Positions 1 through 12,088 of a stretch of DNA of 64,000 bases are shown piece after piece. The translations under genes and the position numbers were made by a program. Each line of letters begins with the position of its first letter. Within the stretch, counting starts at the first letter, position 1. Source of the DNA: Truepera radiovictrix DSM 17093. GTDB lineage: Bacteria; Deinococcota; Deinococci; Deinococcales; Trueperaceae. The stretch lies in the NCBI RefSeq assembly GCF_000092425.1, contig NC_014221.1, positions 1,741,001 through 1,805,000 on the forward strand, read 5' to 3'. The notes under the pieces are model-generated. The model searched no databases and was not told where the DNA came from. It saw nothing but the letters and a program-made list of their open reading frames with translations.

Positions 1-1
1 G

Positions 2-874
2 TCAACAGAACCTATCGCCCCTAAGGCGCGCCAGCAGCGTTCGGCCCTGCGACTCGAACGCCACGTCGGCGTGCGCGCGCGCCCACACCACGGTTGAGAG
101 CGCGTGGAGCGCCGCGAGGCGCGCCACAAGGGCCTCCTCGAGCGCCGTCAGGGAACGGCCATAGCCCACGAAAAAGCTCCGGGCCAAGTCGGGGCGCGCC
201 CACCACGCCGTGCACCAGAGCTTTAGCACGTCTGTAAGCCAGAGGTCGGCTTTGGCGTGCTCGAAGTCGATGACGTAGAGCGCGCCGCCCGAAACGAGCC
301 AGTTGCGCGGGGTAAAGTCGCCGTGGGTGGGCACGCGCGGGATCGCCGCCGCGCGCGCGAGCCCGGCGGCCTCGGCGGCTTGCGCGCGCACCCAGTCCAC
401 CAGCTCCGCCTCCACGAGCCCGTGCGCGCGCTCGCACCACGCCTGGGCGCGCCGGCGCAGCGCCTCGGCGAGCGGCATGGGGTCGTGCTCCACCAAGGGC
501 TGGGCGTGCAGCGCGCGCAAAAAGGCCCCGGCCTGGCGGTAGAGCGACGCCTCCTCGTCCGGCGTGAGCGCCGCGCTCTGCACGAGGGCACCGGGCCTGG
601 CCCCCAAGAGGAGCGCGGCCGGCGCCTCGCACACGGCGATCAGCTCAGGAACCCACTTCTGAAGCCCCGGCAGGTACGCGCGGTAGGCGCGTTCCTCCTG
701 GCGGAACTTGCGCGGCTGGTGGTAGGCTTTGAGGAACGCGCGCCGCCCGCTCGCCTCGAGCACCCACACGCTGGACTCGGCGTGGTCCCACCCGCAAAAG
801 CGCGCCCGCAGCCCCTGGCCGAGGTGAGCAGCGGCAAACGCCTCTAAAGCGGGTGGCAAGCAACGAGCGGGCAC
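2..874 (-). CDS. APH-type phosphotransferase (aminoglycoside/choline kinase fold)
   Basis: A 290-residue protein with the APH kinase signature. The catalytic loop HGDFTPRNW is at about residues 184-192 and the Mg-binding Asp is in VIDFEH near residue 203, with a conserved lysine region (RAFLKAY) in the N-lobe. The family phosphorylates small molecules such as aminoglycosides, choline or homoserine; nothing here fixes the substrate. The start is GTG. The sequence TAAGCT at 881-886 lies exactly six bases before it, the spacing seen at other likely leaderless starts in this window, although GGAAGG directly before the GTG could also be a very close ribosome site. The gene is divergent from rpsO. 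The TGA stop is complete at the window edge. Confidence 0.75.
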   Translation of the reverse strand: MPARCLPPALEAFAAAHLGQGLRARFCGWDHAESSVWVLEASGRRAFLKAYHQPRKFRQEERAYRAYLPGLQKWVPELIAVCEAPAALLLGARPGALVQSAALTPDEEASLYRQAGAFLRALHAQPLVEHDPMPLAEALRRRAQAWCERAHGLVEAELVDWVRAQAAEAAGLARAAAIPRVPTHGDFTPRNWLVSGGALYVIDFEHAKADLWLTDVLKLWCTAWWARPDLARSFFVGYGRSLTALEEALVARLAALHALSTVVWARAHADVAFESQGRTLLARLRGDRFC

Positions 875-941
875 CCTTCCAGCTTACCCGCCGGCCGGCC
901 CCTCGGCTGCCGTTCGCCGTCCCCCATTTGCAAGCCAGCGT

Positions 942-971
942 TTGAAGCGCGCCCTGGCGCCGTGTTAGAGT
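942..971 (+). promoter_or_regulatory. Candidate rpsO promoter
   Basis: TTGAAG at 942-947 and TAGAGT at 966-971 are separated by 18 bases. The predicted transcript starts near 978, the first base of the 12-bp hairpin that precedes rpsO. Confidence 0.45.
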
Positions 972-977
972 AGAACG

Positions 978-1005
978 TTAGGTGCAGCTTAACAGCTGCA
1001 CCTAA
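978..1005 (+). promoter_or_regulatory. Perfect 12-bp hairpin in rpsO leader
   Basis: TTAGGTGCAGCT, loop TAAC, AGCTGCACCTAA form a perfect 12-bp stem with a 4-base loop. It lies at the predicted 5' end of the rpsO transcript and has no following T tract, so it is not an obvious terminator. Ribosomal protein S15 commonly regulates its own mRNA through leader structures. That this hairpin has that role is inference; mRNA 5'-end protection or a DNA operator are alternatives. Confidence 0.5.
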
Positions 1006-1071
1006 GTACGGGGAGCGCGGTCCCCCCACCCTATCGGGGTGCGGCTGCTCTCTGCCAGAAAGAGGCTATCT

Positions 1072-1341
1072 ATGGCGTTAACGAAAGAGCGAAAAACGGA
1101 GCTTGTGAGCGAGTTCGGCGGCAGCGCGCAGAACACGGGGTCGACCGAGGTGCAGATCGCGCTCCTTACCGAGCGGATCAACAGCTTAAGCGAACACCTC
1201 AAGGTCAACCGCAAAGACCACCACAGCCGCCGCGGGCTCCTCATGATGGTCGGACGCCGCAAGCGTCTCCTTAAATACCTTGAGCAACGCGACTTCGAGG
1301 GGTACAAGGCGCTCATCGGGCGCCTCGGGCTGCGCCGCTAG
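1072..1341 (+). CDS. rpsO: 30S ribosomal protein S15
   Basis: An 89-residue protein, the usual S15 length, starting [11 protein letters not shown]. The family signature around GSTEVQ, RIN.L..HL and DHHSRRGLL is intact, and the C-terminus is basic ([12 protein letters not shown]). S15 binds 16S rRNA early in small-subunit assembly. The ATG at 1072 is preferred over an in-frame upstream GTG because AGAAAGAGG lies about six bases upstream and family homology begins here. The gene is followed by a terminator and then pnp, the common bacterial rpsO-pnp order. Confidence 0.97.
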   Translation: MALTKERKTELVSEFGGSAQNTGSTEVQIALLTERINSLSEHLKVNRKDHHSRRGLLMMVGRRKRLLKYLEQRDFEGYKALIGRLGLRR

Positions 1342-1398
1342 GTTGCGACACCTCCGGACGCGCCACAAGCAGCCGTCTAGAGGTCGCTAGGCTGTCGT

Positions 1399-1433
1399 GG
1401 GCGAGGCCGCTGGGGTCTCGCCCCGCTTTTTTT
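1399..1433 (+). terminator. Rho-independent terminator after rpsO
   Basis: GGGCGAG at 1399-1405 pairs with CTCGCCC at 1417-1423, followed closely by seven T residues at 1427-1433. It separates rpsO from pnp; readthrough into pnp remains possible. Confidence 0.75.
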
Positions 1434-1493
1434 CATCTCGTTCATCTCGCGCCCCACACTGGCCAACACCTGCTGCCAGGGGTTTTTAGACGC

Positions 1494-1499
1494 TATAAA
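1494..1499 (+). promoter_or_regulatory. Candidate pnp -10 box
   Basis: TATAAA lies in a short AT-rich patch downstream of the rpsO terminator and 112 bases ahead of the pnp start. I see no good -35 box, so the leader length is uncertain. Confidence 0.3.
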
Positions 1500-1611
1500 T
1501 AAAGACGCCACAACGCGCGGCGCGTCACAGGAGCGCCCGAGGGACAAACGAGGAACTTTGCCGGACCCGCCCCGCATCACGGCTGCCGGCACAACACGAC
1601 GAGGAGACGAT

Positions 1612-3792
1612 GTGAACATCCCCACCGCCAAACGCTACAGCACCCTCTTGGGAGGGCGCGAACTCATCATCGAGACGGGCAAATACGCCAAGCTCGTCGC
1701 GGGGAGCGTCACCGTGCGCTACGGCGACACGGTGGTGCTGGTGACCGCGCACATGTCGGACACCGCCGCCGACACCGACTTTTTACCCCTCACCGTCGAG
1801 TACGAAGAGCGCCACTACGCCATCGGTAAGATCCCGGGCTCGTTTCAGCGCCGCGAGGGGCGTCCCGGGACCCAAGCGACGCTCAACGCCCGCATCACCG
1901 ACCGGCAGATCCGCCCGCTCTTCCCCAAGGGGTTGCGCAACGAGGTGCAGGTGATCATCACCGTGCTCTCGGCCGACCGCGAAAACGACCCCGCGATGAT
2001 CGCCGCCATCGGCGCCTCGGCGGCGCTCTCGATCTCCAACATCCCCTGGGACGGCCCGACGGCGTGCGTCAGCGTCGGGTATGTGGACGGCCAGTACGTC
2101 CTCTACCCGAGCCTGCAGACGCTCGCCGACTCGCAGCTCGAGCTGACCGTGGCCGCCTCCGAAGACGCCGTGTTGATGGTCGAAGCGAGCGCCGACGAAC
2201 TCCCCGAAGACACTATGGTCGGCGCGATCACCTTTGCCCAGCGCGAGATGCAGGGCGTGATCGAGCTCATCAAGCGGATGCGCGCGGAGATCGGTCAGGA
2301 AAAGCTCCCCGTCGAACCCCCGCTGAGCCCCTCGGAGGAGGACAAGGAGCGCCTGTACCAAGAGGCGGTCGCCGCGGGTCTTAAAGAGGTGCTCTTAACC
2401 CCCAGCAAAAAGGAGCGCAGCGCCAAGACAAAAGCCCTTCGCGACGCGCTCATCAGCAAGCACGTGCCGGAGGTCGCGAACGAGGAGGACGCGCGGCGCG
2501 TCGCGCTCCTTAAGGAGGCCTTTGCGAGCGCGGTGCAGCGCGAGTCGCGGCGGATGATCCTCGAGGAGGATCTGCGCGCCGACGGTCGGGCGCCAGAAGA
2601 CATCCGCCCCATCTGGATCGAGGTCGGCGTGCTCCCCAAGACGCACGGCAGCGCCGTCTTTACCCGCGGCGAGACGCAGGTGCTGGGCGTCACCACGCTC
2701 GGCACCGGCAAAGACGACCGCTTGATCGACGACCTGGGGCTCGAGACCAGCGAGACGTTTATGCTGCACTACAACTTCCCGCCCTTCTCGACGGGGGAGG
2801 TCAAGCGGCTCCGGGGCGTGTCGCGGCGCGAGCTCGGCCACGGCAACTTAGCGCGGCGCGCGCTCGAGCGGATGATGCCCTCGCAAGACACCTTCGGCTA
2901 CGTCGTGCGGGTCGTCGCCGAGACGTTAGAGAGCAACGGTTCGTCGTCGATGGCCTCGGTCTGCGCCGCGACGCTCTCGATGATGGACGCGGGCGTACCC
3001 CTCAAAAAGCCGGTCGCCGGTATCGCCATGGGGCTCATTAAAGAGGGCGACACCTACAAGATCCTCTCCGACATCCTGGGCTCCGAAGACGCGCTCGGCG
3101 ACATGGACTTCAAGGTCACCGGTACCCACGACGGGGTCACGGCGCTGCAGATGGACATCAAGATTAAGGGCATCACCCCCGAGATCATGCGCGCGGCGCT
3201 CGAGCAGGCGCGGGTGGGGCGGCGCCACATCCTGAACCTCATGGACGAGGTTTTAAGCGCGCCGCGGAGCGAAGTCTCCAAAAACGCGCCGCGCATCCTC
3301 ACGGTGCAGATCCCGGTCGACAAGATCGGCGCCGTGATCGGGCCCGGCGGCAAGCAGATCCGCGAGCTCGAGGCCCTGGGGGTGCAGATCGACATCGAAG
3401 AGAGCGGCCTCGTCAAGATCTACTCGGAGGAGGCGAGCGCCGCCGAAGCGGTCAGGGAGCAGATCGAAGCGCTCACCGCTACCCCCGAAGTCGGTAAGAC
3501 CTACGACGGTCGGGTCGCCAAGATCACCGAGTTCGGCGCCTTCGTCACCCTCTTCCCCGGGACCGACGGGCTGCTGCACATCTCGCAGATCGCCGAGGAG
3601 CGGGTGCACAACATCGAGGACTACCTCAAGGTGGGCGACACGCTCAAGGTCAAAATCGCCGGCATCGACAGCCGCGGCAAGCTCGACCTCGTGCGCCCCG
3701 AACTCGAGGGCAAAGTGCCCCCCCGCGCGGGTCGCACCGGGAGTCCGCGCGGAGGCCGTCCCGACGGCCGTAACGGCGGTGGGCGCCGCTAA
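1612..3792 (+). CDS. pnp: Polyribonucleotide nucleotidyltransferase (PNPase)
   Basis: A 726-residue PNPase, the phosphorolytic 3'-5' exoribonuclease of RNA turnover. Domains run in the family order: a first RNase PH domain (about residues 10-215), an all-alpha linker, a second RNase PH domain (about 310-540), a KH domain (IGAVIGPGGKQIRELE, near 565-580) and an S1 domain (GRVAKITEFGAFV to about residue 690). A short Gly/Arg-rich tail (GGRPDGRNGGGRR) may add RNA affinity. The start is the GTG at 1612, supported by GAGGAGA at 1601-1607; the longer in-frame extension has no family homology. The neighbour RNase J suggests an RNA-decay pairing. Confidence 0.96.
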   Translation: MNIPTAKRYSTLLGGRELIIETGKYAKLVAGSVTVRYGDTVVLVTAHMSDTAADTDFLPLTVEYEERHYAIGKIPGSFQRREGRPGTQATLNARITDRQIRPLFPKGLRNEVQVIITVLSADRENDPAMIAAIGASAALSISNIPWDGPTACVSVGYVDGQYVLYPSLQTLADSQLELTVAASEDAVLMVEASADELPEDTMVGAITFAQREMQGVIELIKRMRAEIGQEKLPVEPPLSPSEEDKERLYQEAVAAGLKEVLLTPSKKERSAKTKALRDALISKHVPEVANEEDARRVALLKEAFASAVQRESRRMILEEDLRADGRAPEDIRPIWIEVGVLPKTHGSAVFTRGETQVLGVTTLGTGKDDRLIDDLGLETSETFMLHYNFPPFSTGEVKRLRGVSRRELGHGNLARRALERMMPSQDTFGYVVRVVAETLESNGSSSMASVCAATLSMMDAGVPLKKPVAGIAMGLIKEGDTYKILSDILGSEDALGDMDFKVTGTHDGVTALQMDIKIKGITPEIMRAALEQARVGRRHILNLMDEVLSAPRSEVSKNAPRILTVQIPVDKIGAVIGPGGKQIRELEALGVQIDIEESGLVKIYSEEASAAEAVREQIEALTATPEVGKTYDGRVAKITEFGAFVTLFPGTDGLLHISQIAEERVHNIEDYLKVGDTLKVKIAGIDSRGKLDLVRPELEGKVPPRAGRTGSPRGGRPDGRNGGGRR

Positions 3793-3826
3793 GGGCGCCC
3801 ACCCACCGCGTCACGTCGCGTGACCC

Positions 3827-3863
3827 GCAGGCCGCCCCACCCCCCTCGAGTGGGGCGACCTGC
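3827..3863 (+). promoter_or_regulatory. Long hairpin between pnp and RNase J gene
   Basis: GCAGG plus CGCCCCAC pair with GTGGGGCG plus CCTGC, giving 13 base pairs with one mismatched base on each side and a 9-base loop. There is no T tract. It could block 3' decay, be an RNase III-type site or act as a weak terminator between the two RNA-decay genes. Confidence 0.5.
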
Positions 3864-3987
3864 CGTCACGACCTTAGCGACATCACCTTGCCGGGCGGCT
3901 GTGAGCGCTTTAGGCAACCCCGCAGCGCGCGAACGCGCGGCGCGGGCTCGAGGGGCCGTAACACCCTACGGTATCCAAAGGAGCACG

Positions 3988-5712
3988 ATGAACCGAACCC
4001 GTAAACACCCCGCCGGCGCGAAGGGAAGCGCCGGGCGGAGCACCGACAAAGAAGCCGCGCAGAGCGCCCCCAAAGCGCTCCGCATCATCCCCTTGGGGGG
4101 CATGGGCGAGATCGGCAAAAACATGTTCGCCGTCGAGTACGAAGATGAGATCCTGCTCATCGACGGCGGCCTCGCGTTTCCCGACGCCGACATGCTGGGC
4201 GTCGACATCCTGGTACCCAAGATCGACTACGTGGTCGAAAACGCCGCGCGCGTCAAGGGCTGGGTGCTGACCCACGGTCACGAGGACCACATCGGCGGCA
4301 TCCCCTACATGCTCAAACTGCTCCCCAAGATCCCCATGTACGGCGCCAAGCTGACCCTGGGGCTACTGCGCGGCAAGTTCGAGGAGTTCAAGCTCAAAGA
4401 GAGCGACGCCGATCTGCGCGAGATCTCGACCGATGAGCGCATCAAGATCTCCAAGTACTTTACCGTCGACTTTTTCCGGATGACGCACTCCATCCCCGAC
4501 AACTCGGGGCTGATTATCCACACCCCCTTGGGCCGCGTCGTGCACTCGGGCGACTTCAAGCTCGACTACAACCCCGCCGACGGCAAGACGAGCCACCTGC
4601 ACAAGCTCGCCCAAGCCGGGCAAGAGGGGGTCTTGGCGCTCATCTCGGATTCGACCAACGCCGAACGCCCCGGTTACACCCCGAGCGAGCGCGACGTGAT
4701 GAACGGCTTTGAGCAGCTCGTCAAAGACGCCAAGGGCCGGGTGATCGTCACCACCTTCGCCTCGCACATCCACAGGTTGCAGAACTTTATCCGCGTCGCC
4801 GAACGCTACGACCGCCGGGTGATCGTCGAGGGGCGCTCGATGGTCAAAAACACCCGCATCGCGCAGGAGCTCGGCTACCTAGAGACCAAACACCCCCTAG
4901 CCAGCCCCGACGACCTCGCCGAACTCGCCGACGACAAGATCCTGTTTCTCTGCACCGGCTCTCAGGGGCAGCCGATGGCCGCCCTTTCGCGGCTCGCCGC
5001 GGGCACCCACAAGAAGATCAGCCTCAAACCGGGCGACACCGTGATCCTGTCATCGAACCCCATCCCCGGCAACGAGGAGGCGGTCGGGCGGGTCATCAAC
5101 CAGCTCTACGCGCGCGGGGTCAACGTCTTCTACCCCCCCACCTACCGCGTGCACGCTTCGGGGCACGCCTCGCAAGAGGAGCTCAAGCTCATCTTGGACC
5201 TCACGAGACCCAAGTTCTTTATCCCGTGGCACGGCGAGGTGCGGCACCAGCTCAACCACCAAAAGCTCGCCGCGGGGATGGCGACGCCGCCCCTAAAGAG
5301 CGTCATCGCGGAAAACGGCGACATCTTGGAGCTCACCCGCAACGACCTCAAAAAGGTCGGGCAGGTCGACGCCGGCGTGCTCTACATCGACGCGGTCGGC
5401 AAGAGCAGCGAGGAGATCACCGAACCGATCATCCGCGACCGGCAGACGCTCTCCTCGGAGGGCGTGGTGGTCATCATGGCGCTCGCCGGGCGCAACCCCT
5501 CGGTCGAGGTCATCACCCGCGGGGTGTCGCAAAACCACCGCGAGCTCAACAGCGAGATCGAAAAGATCGCGCTCGAGAACCTTAAGCGCGGCGTCCGCGA
5601 AAAGCGCACCCTGTCCGACATCCGCGACGACATCTTCTACCCCGTGCGCCGCTATTTGCGCAAGACCACGGGCCGAAACCCGCTCATCGTACCGACGGTG
5701 ATCGAGGGCTAA
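3988..5712 (+). CDS. rnj: Ribonuclease J
   Basis: A 574-residue metallo-beta-lactamase/beta-CASP nuclease. The zinc motif HGHEDHIGG is intact near residues 93-101, further metal ligands lie in SGDFKLDY, and the beta-CASP section contains GSQGQPMAAL and WHGEVRHQL, with the RNase J C-terminal domain after that. The family combines 5'-3' exo- and endonuclease activity and has a central role in mRNA decay where RNase E is absent. The ATG at 3988 is chosen because AAAGGAG lies at 3977-3983; the longer in-frame N-terminus is not family-like. Confidence 0.95.
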   Translation: MNRTRKHPAGAKGSAGRSTDKEAAQSAPKALRIIPLGGMGEIGKNMFAVEYEDEILLIDGGLAFPDADMLGVDILVPKIDYVVENAARVKGWVLTHGHEDHIGGIPYMLKLLPKIPMYGAKLTLGLLRGKFEEFKLKESDADLREISTDERIKISKYFTVDFFRMTHSIPDNSGLIIHTPLGRVVHSGDFKLDYNPADGKTSHLHKLAQAGQEGVLALISDSTNAERPGYTPSERDVMNGFEQLVKDAKGRVIVTTFASHIHRLQNFIRVAERYDRRVIVEGRSMVKNTRIAQELGYLETKHPLASPDDLAELADDKILFLCTGSQGQPMAALSRLAAGTHKKISLKPGDTVILSSNPIPGNEEAVGRVINQLYARGVNVFYPPTYRVHASGHASQEELKLILDLTRPKFFIPWHGEVRHQLNHQKLAAGMATPPLKSVIAENGDILELTRNDLKKVGQVDAGVLYIDAVGKSSEEITEPIIRDRQTLSSEGVVVIMALAGRNPSVEVITRGVSQNHRELNSEIEKIALENLKRGVREKRTLSDIRDDIFYPVRRYLRKTTGRNPLIVPTVIEG

Positions 5713-5732
5713 GCTGGCTCAAGGGCGACGAC

Positions 5733-5764
5733 ACGGGAGGCGGCGCGTCCGCCTCCCGTTTTTT
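5733..5764 (+). terminator. Terminator after RNase J gene
   Basis: ACGGGAGGCGG at 5733-5743 pairs perfectly with CCGCCTCCCGT at 5749-5759, with a loop of CGCGT and a run of T to 5764. Confidence 0.85.
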
Positions 5765-5782
5765 CGCGTGCCCCGTTTGAGC

Positions 5783-6082
5783 TTAAGAGCAGCAGGCGTC
5801 CTCGAAGCGCCCCCTTGCGCCGTAAGGCGGGGCACGTCCAGGCTCCGCACTCAGCCGCCCTTTGAGCTCGTGGAGGTCCCGCCTGAGGACCGCCGCCACG
5901 AGGTTAGCGCCCTCCTCGGGGAGGGTACCGCGCTCGCGCTCGAGCGCTTTCAGGGCGCCCTCGAGCCGCCACACCTCGCGCCTAAGCGCGAGGCGCCTCC
6001 AGAGGTTGATCGGTCGCGGCGATAGCCTCATCGGTCGTCCCGTTTTCCCGTCACCGTCAGGCATCTCCCCCTTCCCGTACAC
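5783..6082 (-). CDS. Small hypothetical coiled-coil protein
   Basis: An up to 99-residue ORF that I do not recognise. The central part (RREVWRLEGALKALERERG and VLRRDLHELKGRL) looks helical and heptad-like, and codon use has the high third-position GC of its neighbours. The start is uncertain: GTG at 6082, or ATG at 6064 directly behind a purine-rich GGGAAGGGGGAG. It lies on the same strand as the aldo/keto reductases and seven bases downstream of them, so it may be the last gene of that cluster. An overlapping plus-strand reading frame of similar size is less convincing. Confidence 0.4.
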   Translation of the reverse strand: MYGKGEMPDGDGKTGRPMRLSPRPINLWRRLALRREVWRLEGALKALERERGTLPEEGANLVAAVLRRDLHELKGRLSAEPGRAPPYGARGRFEDACCS

Positions 6083-6089
6083 CTCGCGC

Positions 6090-8139
<2,050 letters not shown>

Positions 8140-8210
8140 GCGCGCTTCCCCTTTCATCACCAGCTACGGCCATGGCTGCTGTGAGCCAGTTGACTCGTAG
8201 CGAAAACGGC

Positions 8211-9693
<1,483 letters not shown>

Positions 9694-9699
9694 GCGCCC

Positions 9700-9730
9700 A
9701 GGGTAGCGAACTTAAAGCGCTTGAAGTCAA
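9700..9730 (-). promoter_or_regulatory. MerR-type promoter with dyad operator
   Basis: On the minus strand, TTGACT (9725-9730) and TACCCT (9700-9705) are 19 bases apart, longer than the usual 17. The near-perfect 18-bp dyad ACTTAAAGCGCTTGAAGT (9710-9727; a single asymmetric pair) spans most of the spacer. MerR activators bind such dyads and untwist over-long spacers. The start codon lies six bases past the -10 box. Confidence 0.7.
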
Positions 9731-9754
9731 GACCCCCGGAGACCTGGGGAGCGC

Positions 9755-11158
9755 TCAGGCGTCCTCGAGCGCGACCTCGTACGCCCCATCGCGCTCGCGC
9801 AAAAAGGCCTCGAAAGCCGACAACGGCAGCGGCTCCGGCAGCGGATAGCGCACCTCGGTGAGCGCTTTAAGCTCCGTGTAGTAGCGGACGTAGGTCGCGA
9901 AGTCGCGCGGGTACGCCGCTGGGTCGCCGCCGAGAAAACGCCCCTCACGGCGGGCGTGGTCAAGGAGCGCCCGCCACCTCTCGGGGGAAACGAGCCCCAC
10001 CGACTCCGTCCCGTGCGAAAAGAGCGTCAGGTGGATGTCGTCGAAGGGGTCGCGCGCGCTCAGGTAGCGCTCGAGCGCGCGCGCCGAGGGCTCTTTGTTA
10101 AAGACCAGCCAGAAGGGTACCGAACCCGTGCGCAGCGCCCAGTAGGGGGAGTGCAGCGCAAACGACTCCACCAGGAGCCGGTTCGTCGGGACCCCCCAGG
10201 CGCGGTAGCGCTCGCGGTAGAAGTCGGCGACGAGTGGGCTTAAGTGCTCGGGCTCCTCAAAGATAAGGCGCTTGACGCGGAAACCGTGCTCGCGGGCAAA
10301 GCGCAGCACGTCCTCGCGCAAGGTCGGCTCGAAGCCCCACTCGGCTTCCGGGCGCACGCCGTCGGGTTCGGGCGCGTCCCAGCTGCGGCGGTGCGACTCG
10401 TAGCGCGCCAGAAAGTCCTCGACGCGCGCGCTCCCCGTCCGGTACTCCTCCGGCGGGAGGCCGCCCAAGCCGCCGTGCTGAAAGATGTGGCGCTCGCCGA
10501 CCCGCACCGTCGGCCACGGGAGCGTGCACTCGACCAGTAGGAGCGTGCCGCCGGGTTCTAGCGCCGCCTTTAAAAAACCCTCAAAGGCCCTTCCTAGCGC
10601 GAGGCGTTTAAGCCGAAAGAGCGTCATGTACTGCACCATCAGGCGGTCTTGGTTGCCGTCTTGCATGTGGTGCAGCTGCACCTCGGGGTTGGCCTCAAGC
10701 AGCGGCCCGGCGACCTCGCGACCGAAGGCCAGGTCGTCTTTGGGCTCGTCCGGATGGACGCCGGAGCGGCTGACGGGCACCAAGAAGGTCTGCGGCAACC
10801 AGGGGATCCCCAAAGCCGCGTAGAGGTGCGTCGCCGCGCCGTTCGAGGAGCCGATGGCGACGGCCGGAAACCGCCGCTGCGGAAACTCCGAGACCATCCA
10901 CCGCGCGACGTCCTCGGCGCGCACCGTGCGGAGCTTTCTGGGCGGGAGCGACTCCGTCCACCCGCTGAGGGCGTAGAGCTTGTCGCGCACCCCGGCGGGC
11001 AGCTTGTTGATCCCGCCGACGACCGGCTCTAGCGCGTGCGCGAGCCACTTCGGTCCCATACCCATCATCGGCATGTCCTGGCCGCGCAAGTAGCGCGCGG
11101 TGGACTGGAACATCGCCGAGGCGGAGTCGAAGCCGGCGAGGTACGGTGGGCGCTTCAC
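9755..11158 (-). CDS. Conserved hypothetical protein, about 467 residues
   Basis: I do not recognise this family. The protein has no obvious signal peptide or membrane helix; it is rich in aromatic and charged residues and contains segments such as AIGSSNGAATHLYAALG, LLLVECTLPWPTVRVGE and FSHGTESVGLVSPERW. The Gly-rich SSNGAATH segment with the later ALEPGGTLLLVE strand is faintly reminiscent of a SAM-dependent methyltransferase or Rossmann fold, but that is weak. The start is uncertain. I prefer the GTG at 11158, which overlaps the stop of a small ORF with a good ribosome site (GTGA overlap). An ATG at 11248 in the same frame gives 497 residues but a low-complexity N-terminus; ATGs at 11113 and 11074 are other options. 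Confidence 0.65.
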   Translation of the reverse strand: MKRPPYLAGFDSASAMFQSTARYLRGQDMPMMGMGPKWLAHALEPVVGGINKLPAGVRDKLYALSGWTESLPPRKLRTVRAEDVARWMVSEFPQRRFPAVAIGSSNGAATHLYAALGIPWLPQTFLVPVSRSGVHPDEPKDDLAFGREVAGPLLEANPEVQLHHMQDGNQDRLMVQYMTLFRLKRLALGRAFEGFLKAALEPGGTLLLVECTLPWPTVRVGERHIFQHGGLGGLPPEEYRTGSARVEDFLARYESHRRSWDAPEPDGVRPEAEWGFEPTLREDVLRFAREHGFRVKRLIFEEPEHLSPLVADFYRERYRAWGVPTNRLLVESFALHSPYWALRTGSVPFWLVFNKEPSARALERYLSARDPFDDIHLTLFSHGTESVGLVSPERWRALLDHARREGRFLGGDPAAYPRDFATYVRYYTELKALTEVRYPLPEPLPLSAFEAFLRERDGAYEVALEDA

Positions 11159-11226
11159 ACCCCACCGCCATCGTCCGCACGAGGCACGCTGCCACGGCTT
11201 GTCAAAAAAGGCTGAACACGTAACAT
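11155..11226 (-). CDS. Possible 23-residue upstream ORF
   Basis: ATG preceded by AGGAGGG opens a 23-codon reading frame (MLRVQPFLTSRG...) whose TGA overlaps the GTG proposed as the start of the following gene. This is the arrangement of a translationally coupled leader peptide. No conservation data are available, so this is suggestive only. Confidence 0.25.
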   Translation of the reverse strand: MLRVQPFLTSRGSVPRADDGGGV

Positions 11227-11339
11227 CCTGCCCTCCTACCTCAACCATGCCCGAGGTGCAGGGACGCTTCTGCGGAGTGTCCTACAGACCCCAGAGCGGG
11301 GGCGTGCAAAGCCCCCCACACGCGCCAACGGCCTGTGGG

Positions 11340-11984
11340 CTAGGCCCCGCTAGCTGCCCAGAGCGTTTGCAGCCGCCGCAGCACCTCCAAGACGCCCTCG
11401 CGCGCGGGCGCGATGAGGTCCGCCGGGGTCAGCTGCGCCGCTAGCGCGCGACCGGCGGCGTCGACGCCGGAAACGCGTAAGGGGGTGCCGCGCCCGTAGA
11501 GCGCCACGGCGCCCGCGAGCGGCAACGCGTAGAGCGCCGACACCTCCCCCGGGTGGGGCGTGTAGCTCGCTAGCGGGGCGTCGCGGCGCAGGAGGTAGGT
11601 CTCCTGAAACTCGCGGTCGGTGGCGTGCGGGTAGGTGCGCGCGGCGCTTAGGCAACCCAAGTAGCGCAGCTCCCCGAGCGACACGGTGAGCCCCAGCTCC
11701 TCCTCGACCTCGCGCAGCCCCGCCGCCACCCCCTCCCCCGAACGCAGGTGCCCGCCGACCGCCACGTCGAGTTTGCCCGGCTCGAGGTCTTTGTGGGGGC
11801 TCCGGCGCTGCATGAGAACGTGCGGCTCCCCCGAGTGCACGCTCAGGATCCAGAGGTGAAACGTCCGGTGCCAGAGGCCTTCGCGGTGTACGAGTGCGCG
11901 CGGCTTGCGCGCGCCGGTCGGTCTGCCAAAAGCGTCGAGGACGTCGAGGAGTTCGGCGGATTCGGGGGTGCTAGGCGCGTCCAT
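11340..11984 (-). CDS. Nudix hydrolase, isopentenyl-diphosphate isomerase-like subgroup
   Basis: A 214-residue Nudix protein. The box reads GGHLRSGEGVAAGLREVEEELGL; all acidic ligands of REVEEELG are present, but the segment between the conserved Glu and the REV is one residue shorter than the GX5EX7REUXEEXGU consensus. LHRTFHLWI-like and MQRRSPHKDLEPGKLD segments match the YfcD/IDI-like branch that acts on diphosphates of unknown identity. The start is the ATG at 11984 (MDAPSTPES). TATAGT at 11994-11999 is nine bases upstream, so the mRNA is probably almost leaderless. Forty N-terminal residues of the longer frame are not family-like. Confidence 0.85.
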   Translation of the reverse strand: MDAPSTPESAELLDVLDAFGRPTGARKPRALVHREGLWHRTFHLWILSVHSGEPHVLMQRRSPHKDLEPGKLDVAVGGHLRSGEGVAAGLREVEEELGLTVSLGELRYLGCLSAARTYPHATDREFQETYLLRRDAPLASYTPHPGEVSALYALPLAGAVALYGRGTPLRVSGVDAAGRALAAQLTPADLIAPAREGVLEVLRRLQTLWAASGA

Positions 11985-12088
11985 GGGCACGCCACTATAC
12001 CGGTTCTCGTCGCACAGCTCTGGTTTCGGGAAGAAGCCTGTACCGGATGACCCCGCGTAGGGGCCAGCACGGCGTAAACTAAAGGAAC

